From contig DASWIG010000444.1 of the NCBI GenBank assembly GCA_036397835.1, positions 1 through 7,799 on the forward strand: a stretch of 7,799 nucleotides of DNA, written 5' to 3'. Position numbers and translations under genes: made by a program. The notes beneath the pieces were generated by a model. It was not told the origin of the DNA, ran no database searches, and saw only the letters and a list, made by a program, of their open reading frames with translations. This DNA comes from DASWIG01 sp036397835. GTDB taxonomy: Bacteria > Acidobacteriota > Thermoanaerobaculia > Multivoradales > J023. Below are positions 1-6,424 of the stretch, in pieces (positions within the stretch are counted from its first letter, which is position 1; every line of letters starts with the position of its first letter).

Positions 1-1619
1 CGCGCCTTGCGCAGGGTCACGCGGGTGCTCCAGCGGCGCATCTCGCCCTCCTTCGGCGGGCCGTCGAGGGTGACGCTCATGGGCACCACCGGGATCTCGG
101 GGAGGGTGCCCTCCTCGTCCTGCACCGCGACCCGCAGCTCGGCCTGCGCCAGGTATTTCTGCTCGTGCGGCAGGAAGGTGAGCGCTCCCATCGGCACCAG
201 GACCTGGATCTCCACGTCCACCTTGCCGCCGCCCGCCTTCTTCACCTCGCCGACGCGGGCCGGCATCGGCGTCATGGTGGGGGCGTCGCCCAGGCGCAGG
301 GCGCTCTCGACCATCATCGTCACCTCGCGCTGGCGCGACAGGTCGGAGTAGCTCTGGCGGGTGCGAGCCCGCAACCCGGGACGGCGCACGGCGACGTCGA
401 GGCGGTGCGCCTGGTCGTCGCCTTGCCACTTCGGCGTGAACCCGATCCAGTAATACGAACGGGTGTCGGTCACCACCTTTTCGAGGGCCCGCAGCGTGTC
501 GCTGCCCAGGAGCGCCCGGCCGCCCGTGTCCCGGGCCAGGCGCCGCAGCGACGCCCGCTGGTCCTGCACGTTGTCGCCGAGCTGTCCGAGCTCCGACTCG
601 GAGTCGGTGGCTTCGAATGCCGCGGCGCTCGCCGCGGCGTCGGCCTGGAACGGGACGTCGATCGGATAGAGGGTGTAGCTGAGGCGGTTGGCGGTCTCGA
701 TCAGCGGCGCGTAGAGGTTGTCGCCGTAGCCGTAGCCGGTGGTGTAGAGCGCCCGCTCCGGATCGGTCACCACCCACTGCGCCGGCGTGTAGGGCCAGCC
801 GCCGGCGACCAGGAGCATCACCTTGCGGCCGGGAGGGTTGGCGAAGCTGCGCAGGGTCGACGCCGCCGCCATGACGACCCGCTCTACGTCGTCGGTGAGC
901 ATCCCGATGAGCTGCTCCTCCTCCAGCGTCGGGAGGTCGGACCCGACCCGGATCCCGGCGCCGAAGAGCTCCGGACGCTCGAAATCCGCGGCGCGCGACG
1001 CGCGCTCCGCCGCCGCCGTCGCGTCGCCCGCGAAGAGACGCTCCCGCGTAAAGCGATGGACGCCGAAGGTCGGGCGCTCCCTGGCCTGTTCGACGACCCG
1101 CGTCAAGGCCTCGACCGACTGGCTCCAACTGGTGAGCATGTCGAGCTTCTTGCCGTCGAAGGCCACCACCGCCATGCGGTCCTCGGGGTTGAGCATCGGC
1201 AGTTGCTCGATCAGTTGGCTCAGCACCTGGTTGCGCCGCGACGCCAGGGTGAAGTACTCGTCGATGAAGACCAGGAAGCTGGTGGGCACCGGCACGCCGG
1301 GAGCCAGGGCCGGCACCGTGCCCAGCTCCTGGGCGCCGGCGTCGGCGAGGGCGGTGCCGCCGGAGACCTCGGTGAAGTACTCGATGGGCACCTCGGCGCC
1401 GTCGACCGTCAGCAGGAAGTCCTCCGGCCCGAGGCCGGTCACCCGCTCGCCGCCGTCGGTGACGACCACCTCGAGGTTGACCACCCGCACGTCGATCACC
1501 TCGCCGAAGAGGTCGGCCGGCTCGTCCTGAGCCGTGGCCGGCGCGGCGAAGGCGAGCAGCACGCAGGTGACCGGGAGCAGGCGCAGGAAGGGATGGAGGG
1601 AAAAAGCTCGTGACCGCAT
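1..1619 (-). CDS. Secreted VWFA-related protein, copy 1 (3' end outside window)
   Basis: The frame is open from ATG at 1619 to the left edge: 539 residues, no stop. By comparison with the neighbouring paralogue about 30 C-terminal residues are missing. The start is set by GGAG eight bases upstream (1628-1631) and by a signal peptide at residues 1-30 (basic N-end, hydrophobic LLPVTCVLLAFAAP, cleavage after ATA). Domains: beta-rich N-terminal module (~38-85, VRVVNLEVVVT...RVTGL..EDF); VWA-like core (~113-420) with LVFIDEYFT (D120), EDRMAVVAFD and LLVAGGW; the family-typical SYYWIGFTP at ~388-396; and a C-terminal beta-rich domain from ~430. The metal-site pattern DxSxS is not intact (DEYFT). 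It is the last gene of a three-paralogue run, 34 bases after the previous stop. Exported, probably periplasmic or surface. The family belongs to Acidobacteriota; its ligand is unknown. I checked the reading frame codon by codon and found no frameshift. Confidence 0.92.
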   Translation of the reverse strand, partial: MRSRAFSLHPFLRLLPVTCVLLAFAAPATAQDEPADLFGEVIDVRVVNLEVVVTDGGERVTGLGPEDFLLTVDGAEVPIEYFTEVSGGTALADAGAQELGTVPALAPGVPVPTSFLVFIDEYFTLASRRNQVLSQLIEQLPMLNPEDRMAVVAFDGKKLDMLTSWSQSVEALTRVVEQARERPTFGVHRFTRERLFAGDATAAAERASRAADFERPELFGAGIRVGSDLPTLEEEQLIGMLTDDVERVVMAAASTLRSFANPPGRKVMLLVAGGWPYTPAQWVVTDPERALYTTGYGYGDNLYAPLIETANRLSYTLYPIDVPFQADAAASAAAFEATDSESELGQLGDNVQDQRASLRRLARDTGGRALLGSDTLRALEKVVTDTRSYYWIGFTPKWQGDDQAHRLDVAVRRPGLRARTRQSYSDLSRQREVTMMVESALRLGDAPTMTPMPARVGEVKKAGGGKVDVEIQVLVPMGALTFLPHEQKYLAQAELRVAVQDEEGTLPEIPVVPMSVTLDGPPKEGEMRRWSTRVTLRKA

Positions 1620-1631
1620 GATGAAATCTCC
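1620..1631 (-). promoter_or_regulatory. Ribosome binding site of VWFA copy 1
   Basis: On the minus strand GGAG (1631-1628) precedes the ATG at 1619 by eight bases. The same CCGGAGAT core precedes VWFA copy 2, so the two copies share their translation-start context as well as coding sequence. The site decides the start of copy 1. Confidence 0.7.
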
Positions 1632-1653
1632 GGAATCGATCGCGCTGCGATCG

Positions 1654-3345
1654 TCAGTTCGTTTTCGGATCGACCTCGAGCCGCGTGGAGAGGATCTTGC
1701 CCGAGGCCACGTCGTAGAGCGAGACCACGAGGTCGTGCTTCTTGCGGCGCATCTTGACGACGGTCTCGTAGCGCCGCAGCTCGCCCTCCTTGGGGCTTTC
1801 GTCGAGCGCCACGGTCATCGGCACCACCGGCACGTCGGAGAGGCTGCCGGTCTCGTCCTGGACCGCGATGCGCAGCTCGAGCTCCGCCAGGTAACGGCCC
1901 TCCTGCGGCAGGAACGTGAGCTCCGAGACCGGAACGATCACGGTCAGCGGCACCTGGACCTTGCCGCGCCCCGCCTTGGCGGCGGCGCCGACCTCGGCGT
2001 AGAGCGGGCTGGCGGCGGGAGCGCCGCCGAAGAGCAGCGAGCTCTCCACCATCATCGACACCTCGGTCTGCCGCGACAGGTCGGTGAAGCCTTCGCGCGA
2101 GCGCACCTTGAGCTTCCTGTCGCGCGCCTTGACGTCGACGCGGTGGGAGGCGTCGTCGCCCTTCCAGTCGGGGGTGAAGCCGATCCAGTAGTAGGTGCGC
2201 GTATCCGCCGCCGCGCGCTCGAGGGCGGCGGTGCGGGCGCCCCCGAGCACCGCCTGGCCGCCGGTCTCCTCGGCGATCACGTTGAGCGACGTGCGCTCGT
2301 CCTGGAGACGGTTGAAGAGCACGTCGCGGTCGAATTGCGGGTCCACCGAGGCGCGCTCGACGTCCGTAGGATCGTAGGTCTCGTTCTGCACGTCCACGGG
2401 GTAGACGGTGTAGCTGAGCCGGTTGGCGGTCGCCACCAGGGGCTCGTAGAGCTCCTCGCCGTAGGGCACGTTGGACGCCAGGGCCGCGAGCGCCAGATCG
2501 CCGGTCACCCACGAGGCCGGGTTGTAGGGCCAGCCGCCGGACATCAGGAGCAGCACCTTGCGGCCCGGCGGATTGGCGAAGCCGCGCAGGGCCGACGACG
2601 CCGCCAGCGTGACCCGCTTGACCTGGCGGGCGAGGATCTCGGCCTGCTGCTCCTCCTCGACGTCGAGCCGGGTGCGGTCGAGGCGCCGCGGGTCGCCGTC
2701 GAGGACGCCCGAGCGGCGCCCGAGGATCTCCCGCGTGGCCTCGAAGCTGCGCTGCTCGGCGAGGCGTTGCAGGCCGTAGGCCGGCCGCTCGGTGGCCGCC
2801 TCGAGCACCCGCGTCAGCGCCTCGATCGACTGGCTCCAGGTGGAGAGCATCTCGAGCTTCTTGCCGTCGAAGGCGACCACCGCCATGCGGTCCTCGGGGT
2901 TGAGCTGCGGGAGCTGCTCGACCAGCCCCCGCAGCACCCGGTTGCGGTGCGGCGCGACGGTGAAGTACTCGTCGACGAAGAGCAGATAGCTCGTCGACAC
3001 CGGCGTGCCCGGGGCGAGCGCCGGCATGGTGGCGACCTGGGTCTCGTCGCCGCGTACCGCCGCGGTGCCGCCGTGGACCTCGGTGAAGTACTCGATCGGC
3101 GTTTCCTTGCCGTCGACGCTGAGGACGAAGTCTTGCGGGCCGAGCCCGGTCACGCGCTCGCCGCCGCGGGTGACGACCACCTCGAGGTTGACCACCCGCA
3201 CGTCGATCACCTCGCCGAACAGGCTCACCGGAGTCTCCGGCGCCTGTTGCGCCTGGCCGGGCGCCAGGAGGCCCAACGCCAGGGCGAGCCCCAGGAAGCA
3301 GCGGACCATCTTTCGTTGCAGGGAAGGGACTATCGTGGGTTGCAT
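1654..3345 (-). CDS. Secreted VWFA-related protein, copy 2 (full length, 563 aa)
   Basis: ATG at 3345 is chosen because GGAG lies seven bases upstream and a signal peptide follows (RK at 11-12, hydrophobic 16-29, cleavage near QA|QQ at ~32). The frame stays open much further upstream, but that part overlaps the preceding gene and is not protein-like. Domains: N-terminal beta module ~44-90 (FGEVIDVRVVNLEVVVT, RVTGL, DFVLSVDG); VWA-like core ~118-420 with LLFVDEYFT (D125), EDRMAVVAFD (151-160), LLLMSGGW (265-272) and TYYWIGFTP (384-392); C-terminal beta-rich domain ~428-563. The core follows the acidobacterial VWFA-related pattern (TIGR03436). The third base of the metal-site motif codes Tyr and the later Asp position is Gly, so metal-dependent adhesion of the classic kind is doubtful. 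It lies between two paralogues, 86 bases after the first and 34 before the third, probably one transcript. Envelope-located; binding partner unknown. Confidence 0.95.
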   Translation of the reverse strand: MQPTIVPSLQRKMVRCFLGLALALGLLAPGQAQQAPETPVSLFGEVIDVRVVNLEVVVTRGGERVTGLGPQDFVLSVDGKETPIEYFTEVHGGTAAVRGDETQVATMPALAPGTPVSTSYLLFVDEYFTVAPHRNRVLRGLVEQLPQLNPEDRMAVVAFDGKKLEMLSTWSQSIEALTRVLEAATERPAYGLQRLAEQRSFEATREILGRRSGVLDGDPRRLDRTRLDVEEEQQAEILARQVKRVTLAASSALRGFANPPGRKVLLLMSGGWPYNPASWVTGDLALAALASNVPYGEELYEPLVATANRLSYTVYPVDVQNETYDPTDVERASVDPQFDRDVLFNRLQDERTSLNVIAEETGGQAVLGGARTAALERAAADTRTYYWIGFTPDWKGDDASHRVDVKARDRKLKVRSREGFTDLSRQTEVSMMVESSLLFGGAPAASPLYAEVGAAAKAGRGKVQVPLTVIVPVSELTFLPQEGRYLAELELRIAVQDETGSLSDVPVVPMTVALDESPKEGELRRYETVVKMRRKKHDLVVSLYDVASGKILSTRLEVDPKTN

Positions 3346-3378
3346 CGTGGATCTCCGGAGGCGGCGCCCGACGCCGCC
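3346..3378 (-). promoter_or_regulatory. Leader of VWFA copy 2: hairpin plus ribosome binding site
   Basis: Reading the minus strand toward the ATG at 3345, a perfect 7-bp GC stem with a 5-base loop (arms 3372-3378 and 3360-3366) is followed directly by CTCCGGAG (3360-3353), whose GGAG is the ribosome binding site. The binding site is therefore itself half of an 8-bp palindrome next to the hairpin. This could tune translation of copy 2 relative to copy 3, or shield a processed mRNA end. No T-run follows, so it is not a standard intrinsic terminator. The structure is seen; the role is inferred. Confidence 0.4.
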
Positions 3379-3431
3379 AGAGCGAATTGGTAGAGTCGTT
3401 GGGATTGAAGTCGTCCTGGAAAAGGTGCGGC

Positions 3432-4754
3432 TCACGGCTCGATCTCCAGCCGCTCGGACATGAGCTGGCCGGTCGCCGGCTCGTCGAGCAGGTCCGTGAA
3501 ACCCCTGCGGCTGCGTGCCCGGTGGCCCTTGCGGCGCGGCTCCACCCTCACCCGGTGGGCGGCGCCCTCGCCCTGCCAAAATGGCGCGAAGCCGAGCCAG
3601 TAGTAGGAACGGACGTCCTCGGCGACACGCTCGAGCGCCGAACGGCCGGCGGAGCCCTCGAAGGCGCGCCCGCCGGTCGCCCGGGCGAGATAGGCCAGGG
3701 CGTCGCGGCTGTCGGCATCGAGCCGGTCGCGCTGCGCCGAGGCGAGGTAGGCCTCGCCCGCCGAGCCGACGTCGGCGCCGCGGGAACGCAGCCCCGCGTA
3801 GGGCTGCAGGTCGACCGGGTAGAGCGTGTAGCCGAGGCCGTTGGCGGCGTCGACGAGGGGATCGAAGACCTCGTATCGCTCCCGCGGCGAGGTCGCCCGC
3901 GGGTCCGCCGCCGAGTCGCCCGGCAGGGAGTGGCCCCATTCAGTGCTGAACGCCGGCCAGCCGCCCGCGAGCACCAGCATCACGCGGCGGCCCGGCACCG
4001 TGGCGAAACCCCGCAGCGCCGCCGCCGCCGCCCGCACCGCGCGCCCCACCTGGGTGGTGATCTCGTGGACGGGTTGGAGGTCCGGGGCGGCGCTCTCGCG
4101 GCCGGCGCCGAAGAAGCCGATCGTGGAGAAGCTCGAGCGCGCCGAGTAGGCACCGCCGTGCGGACGCCGCCCCTCGTGGGCGGCGCTGAAGCTGAAGCGC
4201 CGCAGCTCGCTCAGGCGCCGCAGGCCGTAGGCGGTGCGGTCCATGGCGCGGCCGAGGGCCGCGTCCAGCTCTTCCCGCGAGCCCGACCACCCCGAGAGCA
4301 GGTCGAGCCCGCGGCCGTCGAAGGCCACGATCGCCATGCGGTCCTCTTCCGCCAGCCGCGGCAAGTCGTCGCGCAACGCGCGCAGCACCTGGTTGCGGTG
4401 CGTGGGCACGGCGAAGAAGTCGTCGATGAAGACGAGGTAGCGCGTCCCCACGGCCTCGCCGGCCGTGACCGCCGGCACCGCGGTCACGCCCGCGGCCGGC
4501 GCGTCGGCCCGGCCCTCGCGGACCTCGGTGAAGTAGTCGATCGGCACCTCGCGGCCGTCGACCTCGAGCTTGAAGTCGCCGGGGCCGAGGCCGGTGACCC
4601 GCTCGCCGCCCGCGGTGACCACGACCTCGAGGTTGACCACCCGCACCTCGACGGCCTCGGCGAAGGTCGGCGCTGCGGGCGCCTGCGCCCACGCGGCCGC
4701 GCCGCACAGGACGAGCGCGTTCCCGATGGCTGCTGTTCGCGTAAGACGACTCAT
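3432..4754 (-). CDS. Secreted VWFA-related protein, copy 3, C-terminally shortened (440 aa)
   Basis: ATG at 4754 follows AGAGG at six bases, and a signal peptide begins there (hydrophobic ~8-23, cleavage after AWA or AQA). Upstream codons in the same frame are Arg/Ala-rich shadow of the next gene. Domains: N-terminal beta module ~33-80 (VEVRVVNLEVVVT, RVTGLGPGDF); VWA-like core ~104-420 with LVFIDDFFA (D111), EDRMAIVAFD (137-146), LVLAGGW and SYYWLGFAP. The core end (GFTDL) is followed within a few residues by DEPATGQLMSERLEIEP and the stop. In copy 2 about 121 residues of a beta-rich domain separate these two points. The tail matches the last part of copy 2 (ASGKILSTRLEVDP), so the domain seems to have been removed in frame. 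First gene of the three-gene run, with its own probable promoter. Family TIGR03436-like; function unknown. Confidence 0.94.
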   Translation of the reverse strand: MSRLTRTAAIGNALVLCGAAAWAQAPAAPTFAEAVEVRVVNLEVVVTAGGERVTGLGPGDFKLEVDGREVPIDYFTEVREGRADAPAAGVTAVPAVTAGEAVGTRYLVFIDDFFAVPTHRNQVLRALRDDLPRLAEEDRMAIVAFDGRGLDLLSGWSGSREELDAALGRAMDRTAYGLRRLSELRRFSFSAAHEGRRPHGGAYSARSSFSTIGFFGAGRESAAPDLQPVHEITTQVGRAVRAAAAALRGFATVPGRRVMLVLAGGWPAFSTEWGHSLPGDSAADPRATSPRERYEVFDPLVDAANGLGYTLYPVDLQPYAGLRSRGADVGSAGEAYLASAQRDRLDADSRDALAYLARATGGRAFEGSAGRSALERVAEDVRSYYWLGFAPFWQGEGAAHRVRVEPRRKGHRARSRRGFTDLLDEPATGQLMSERLEIEP

Positions 4755-4765
4755 TTCAGACCTCT

Positions 4766-4789
4766 CGGCGCCGGGCCGTGAGGGCGCCG
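4766..4789 (-). promoter_or_regulatory. Possible hairpin in the 5' leader of the VWFA unit
   Basis: CGGCGCC (4766-4772) and GGCGCCG (4783-4789) can pair as a 7-bp stem with a 10-base loop, ending 11 bases upstream of the copy 3 start codon. An alternative pairing is the overlapping 12-base self-complementary GGCGCCGGCGCC at 4783-4794. Such pairing is common by chance in GC-rich DNA, so the regulatory reading is weak. Confidence 0.25.
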
Positions 4790-4828
4790 GCGCCAGAGAT
4801 CTCAGCAAAACGTGTACCACCTGGCCGC

Positions 4829-4857
4829 AATATACCTGATCGCGGCCGGGAACGGAA
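4829..4857 (-). promoter_or_regulatory. Candidate promoter of the VWFA unit
   Basis: On the minus strand TATATT (4834-4829, five of six matches to TATAAT) lies 17 bases after TTCCGT (4857-4852, weak -35). The stretch is one of very few AT-rich spots in the region. It sits between the palindrome that closes the upstream genes and the copy 3 start, predicting a leader of about 65-70 bases. Assumes a housekeeping sigma factor; the weak -35 leaves room for activator dependence. Confidence 0.45.
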
Positions 4858-4868
4858 CTCGGGGGTAG

Positions 4869-4888
4869 GGGCGCAAGGCCTTGCGCCC
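4869..4888 (-). terminator. Perfect 20-base palindrome after the birA operon, likely terminator
   Basis: GGGCGCAAGGCCTTGCGCCC is fully self-complementary. In RNA it can form an 8-bp stem with a GGCC loop, starting seven bases after the stop codon of the 232-residue protein. No T-run follows on the minus strand (next bases are TACCCCC), so it would be a GC-type or factor-assisted terminator, or an RNA 3'-end stabiliser. Because it is symmetric in DNA it could equally be a protein binding site. Its place between two units favours termination. Confidence 0.5.
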
Positions 4889-4894
4889 GTCCGG

Positions 4895-5593
4895 CTACGG
4901 ATCGGGCGGTGCGTCCTCGGACGCGTCTCCCGGCATCGCCTCGGGCGCGAAGAGCGACAGCACGGGCAGGCCGAGGAGGTCGCGCAGCAGGCGCTCGGCG
5001 AGCCGCGCCTCGACGCCTTCGAGCTCGGCGGCGGGCAGCCGCCGCGCCAGGTTGGCCAGGGCGCCGCGCAGGTCCTCGTCGAGGCGAGCGCGCGTCTGCG
5101 GATCGACCGTGCTCGCCGCCTCCAGGAGCTCGCGGTCGAGCTCCTGAAGCCGCGCCTCGACCTCCTCGGCCGTGCCCTCGAGCTCGGTCAGGCGCCGCGC
5201 CCAGGCGTCGCGCGCGGCGAGGTCTTCGGGCAGCGCCGCGGCCAGGGCCGCCAGCCTCGCCGCGACGTCGATCGCCGGCGTCTCGACCGGCGGCGCGGCC
5301 AGCTTCTGCTGCCGCTTCCAGGCCGCCTCGACGCTGCGCCGGCAGTAGCCCAGGCTCACGATCTTGTCGTCGGTGCCGCGCGAGCGCCGCTGCTCGAAGA
5401 TCTCGTGCAGCGTGCGCTCGACCCATTCGAGCGGGATGCCGGCCTCGTACCAGGCGAGGGCGACGTGCCAGTCCTTGGGCGAGAGGTAGAGCGGTGAGCC
5501 GCGCTCGGCGATGAAGACCTTCTCGAGGGCGAGGAAGTAGAGCTGCTCGGCCGACGAGGGCAGACCGGTCTCGTCCGGAGCGGCCTCAGTCAC
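4895..5593 (-). CDS. Unrecognised 232-aa helical protein translationally coupled to birA
   Basis: I do not recognise this gene. It starts with GTG at 5593; the string GTGACTGA holds both this start and the birA stop (8-base overlap), so coupled translation is likely. No convincing ribosome binding site is needed or seen. Residues ~17-94 form a compact, probably helical module with conserved-looking aromatics: YFLALEKVFI, PLYLSPKDWHVALAWYEAGIPLEWVERTL, and KIVSLGYCRRSVEAAW. The SPKDW...W...GIPL...V pattern resembles helix-turn-helix or replication-organiser modules, but that is only an impression. Residues ~108-205 are rich in Glu, Arg, Leu and Ala with heptad-like spacing (AEEVEARLQELDRELLEAA), probably a coiled coil or helical bundle. 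The tail is acidic and Pro-rich. No signal peptide or membrane segment, so cytoplasmic. Last gene of the operon before the palindrome. Confidence 0.85.
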   Translation of the reverse strand: MTEAAPDETGLPSSAEQLYFLALEKVFIAERGSPLYLSPKDWHVALAWYEAGIPLEWVERTLHEIFEQRRSRGTDDKIVSLGYCRRSVEAAWKRQQKLAAPPVETPAIDVAARLAALAAALPEDLAARDAWARRLTELEGTAEEVEARLQELDRELLEAASTVDPQTRARLDEDLRGALANLARRLPAAELEGVEARLAERLLRDLLGLPVLSLFAPEAMPGDASEDAPPDP

Positions 5594-6389
5594 CGCCCAG
5601 GACCTCGCCGGCCGAGACCTGGCGCTCCGCGCCGTCGACCTCGAGGCGCAGGAAACCGTGCTCGTCGAAGCCGAGGAAGCGGCCCTCGAGGACCTCGCCG
5701 TCCAGCCGGCAGCGCAGCACCTCGCCGGGCGCGTGTACCGACAGCTCGCGGTAGCGCCCGACGACGTCGTCGTCGTCGGCGCGCGCCAGCTCGGCGTCGA
5801 GCGCGGCGATGAGCTCGATCGCGAGCCGCGCCAGCGTCGGCAGCGGCGCGGCGTCCGCCGCGGCCGCGGTCTCGTGGTGGAGCGAGGTGGCCCGCGGCAC
5901 GCCGAGGGCCGCCAGGTCCGCCCCGTGGTTGATCCCGAAGCTGATGGTGGCGACCACCGCGGCGTCGCGGCCGCGGAAGACCGCGTCGACGAGGAGGCCG
6001 CCGACCTTGCCGCGGCCGACCAGGAGGTCGTTGGGCCACTTCACGCGGCAGCGGCCGTCGAGATAGCGGTTGAGGGTGTCGCAGAGCGCCAGGGCGGCGC
6101 GCAGCGGCAGCAGTTGCAGCCATTCGGCGTCAGGATGGGAACGGATCAGCGTGGCATAGACGCCGCCGCCCGGCGGGCTCGACCAGCGGCGGCCGTGGCG
6201 TCCGCGGCCGGCGATCTGGCGCCAGGCGAGGATCTCGGAGTCGGGCACCGCGTCGCCCTCGCGGGCGTATTCGTCGACGATGCGGCGCGCCAGCAACTCG
6301 GTCGAGTCGACCTGCCGCACCGCGATCAGGCCCCCGGATCGACGCGGCCGGCAGTCGAGCAGCTCGGCGGAGAACGTCGCGAAACTCAT
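5586..6389 (-). CDS. birA: Biotin--[acetyl-CoA-carboxylase] ligase (biotin-protein ligase)
   Basis: Activates biotin with ATP to biotinyl-AMP and transfers it to the carrier lysine of biotin enzymes, chiefly acetyl-CoA carboxylase, in the cytoplasm. Motifs in order: DST (28-30) of the biotin pocket, GRGRHGRRW (61-69, adenylate-binding loop), KWPND (117-121), KVGGLLVDA (128-136, with the catalytic-region Lys), and FGINHG (151-156). The C-terminal 50 residues fit the small SH3-like domain ending in GEV. Length 267 aa equals a group I ligase: there is no N-terminal winged helix, so it should not repress biotin genes as the E. coli enzyme does. The usual STN is STE here. ATG at 6389 has only a weak ribosome binding site. 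A later in-frame GTG (Val24) would remove residues common in such ligases and is less likely. Located 35 bases after the response regulator stop. Confidence 0.95.
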   Translation of the reverse strand: MSFATFSAELLDCRPRRSGGLIAVRQVDSTELLARRIVDEYAREGDAVPDSEILAWRQIAGRGRHGRRWSSPPGGGVYATLIRSHPDAEWLQLLPLRAALALCDTLNRYLDGRCRVKWPNDLLVGRGKVGGLLVDAVFRGRDAAVVATISFGINHGADLAALGVPRATSLHHETAAAADAAPLPTLARLAIELIAALDAELARADDDDVVGRYRELSVHAPGEVLRCRLDGEVLEGRFLGFDEHGFLRLEVDGAERQVSAGEVLGGD

Positions 6390-6424
6390 GCGGCCACGGA
6401 CGGCGGAGCTTGGGCGGCCGGCGT

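Noticed and set aside
1496..2512. Minus-strand open frame of 338 codons
   Set aside because: It is in a different frame from VWFA copy 2, which has the family motifs, and its product is Arg/Gly-rich low complexity. Its end overlaps the copy 1 signal-peptide region out of frame.
1534..3393. Plus-strand open frame of 619 codons, and similar long plus-strand frames at 165-1613, 3387-4781, 5658-7127 and 6410-7519
   Set aside because: They lie opposite well-supported minus-strand genes, are rich in Arg, His, Leu, Gly and Ala without domains, and arise because GC-biased third positions remove antisense stops.
3346..3939. Upstream extension of VWFA copy 2 to an earlier start
   Set aside because: The extension overlaps copy 3, has shadow composition, and would bury the signal peptide; the ATG at 3345 has a ribosome binding site.
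4755..5426. Upstream extension of VWFA copy 3 to an earlier start
   Set aside because: It runs through the gap, the palindrome and the neighbouring gene with Arg/Ala-rich nonsense, while a signal peptide starts at 4754.
6390..6424. Possible terminator between the response regulator and birA
   Set aside because: Only scattered GGCC/GGCGG matches; no stable stem or T-run in 35 bases, so co-transcription is more likely.
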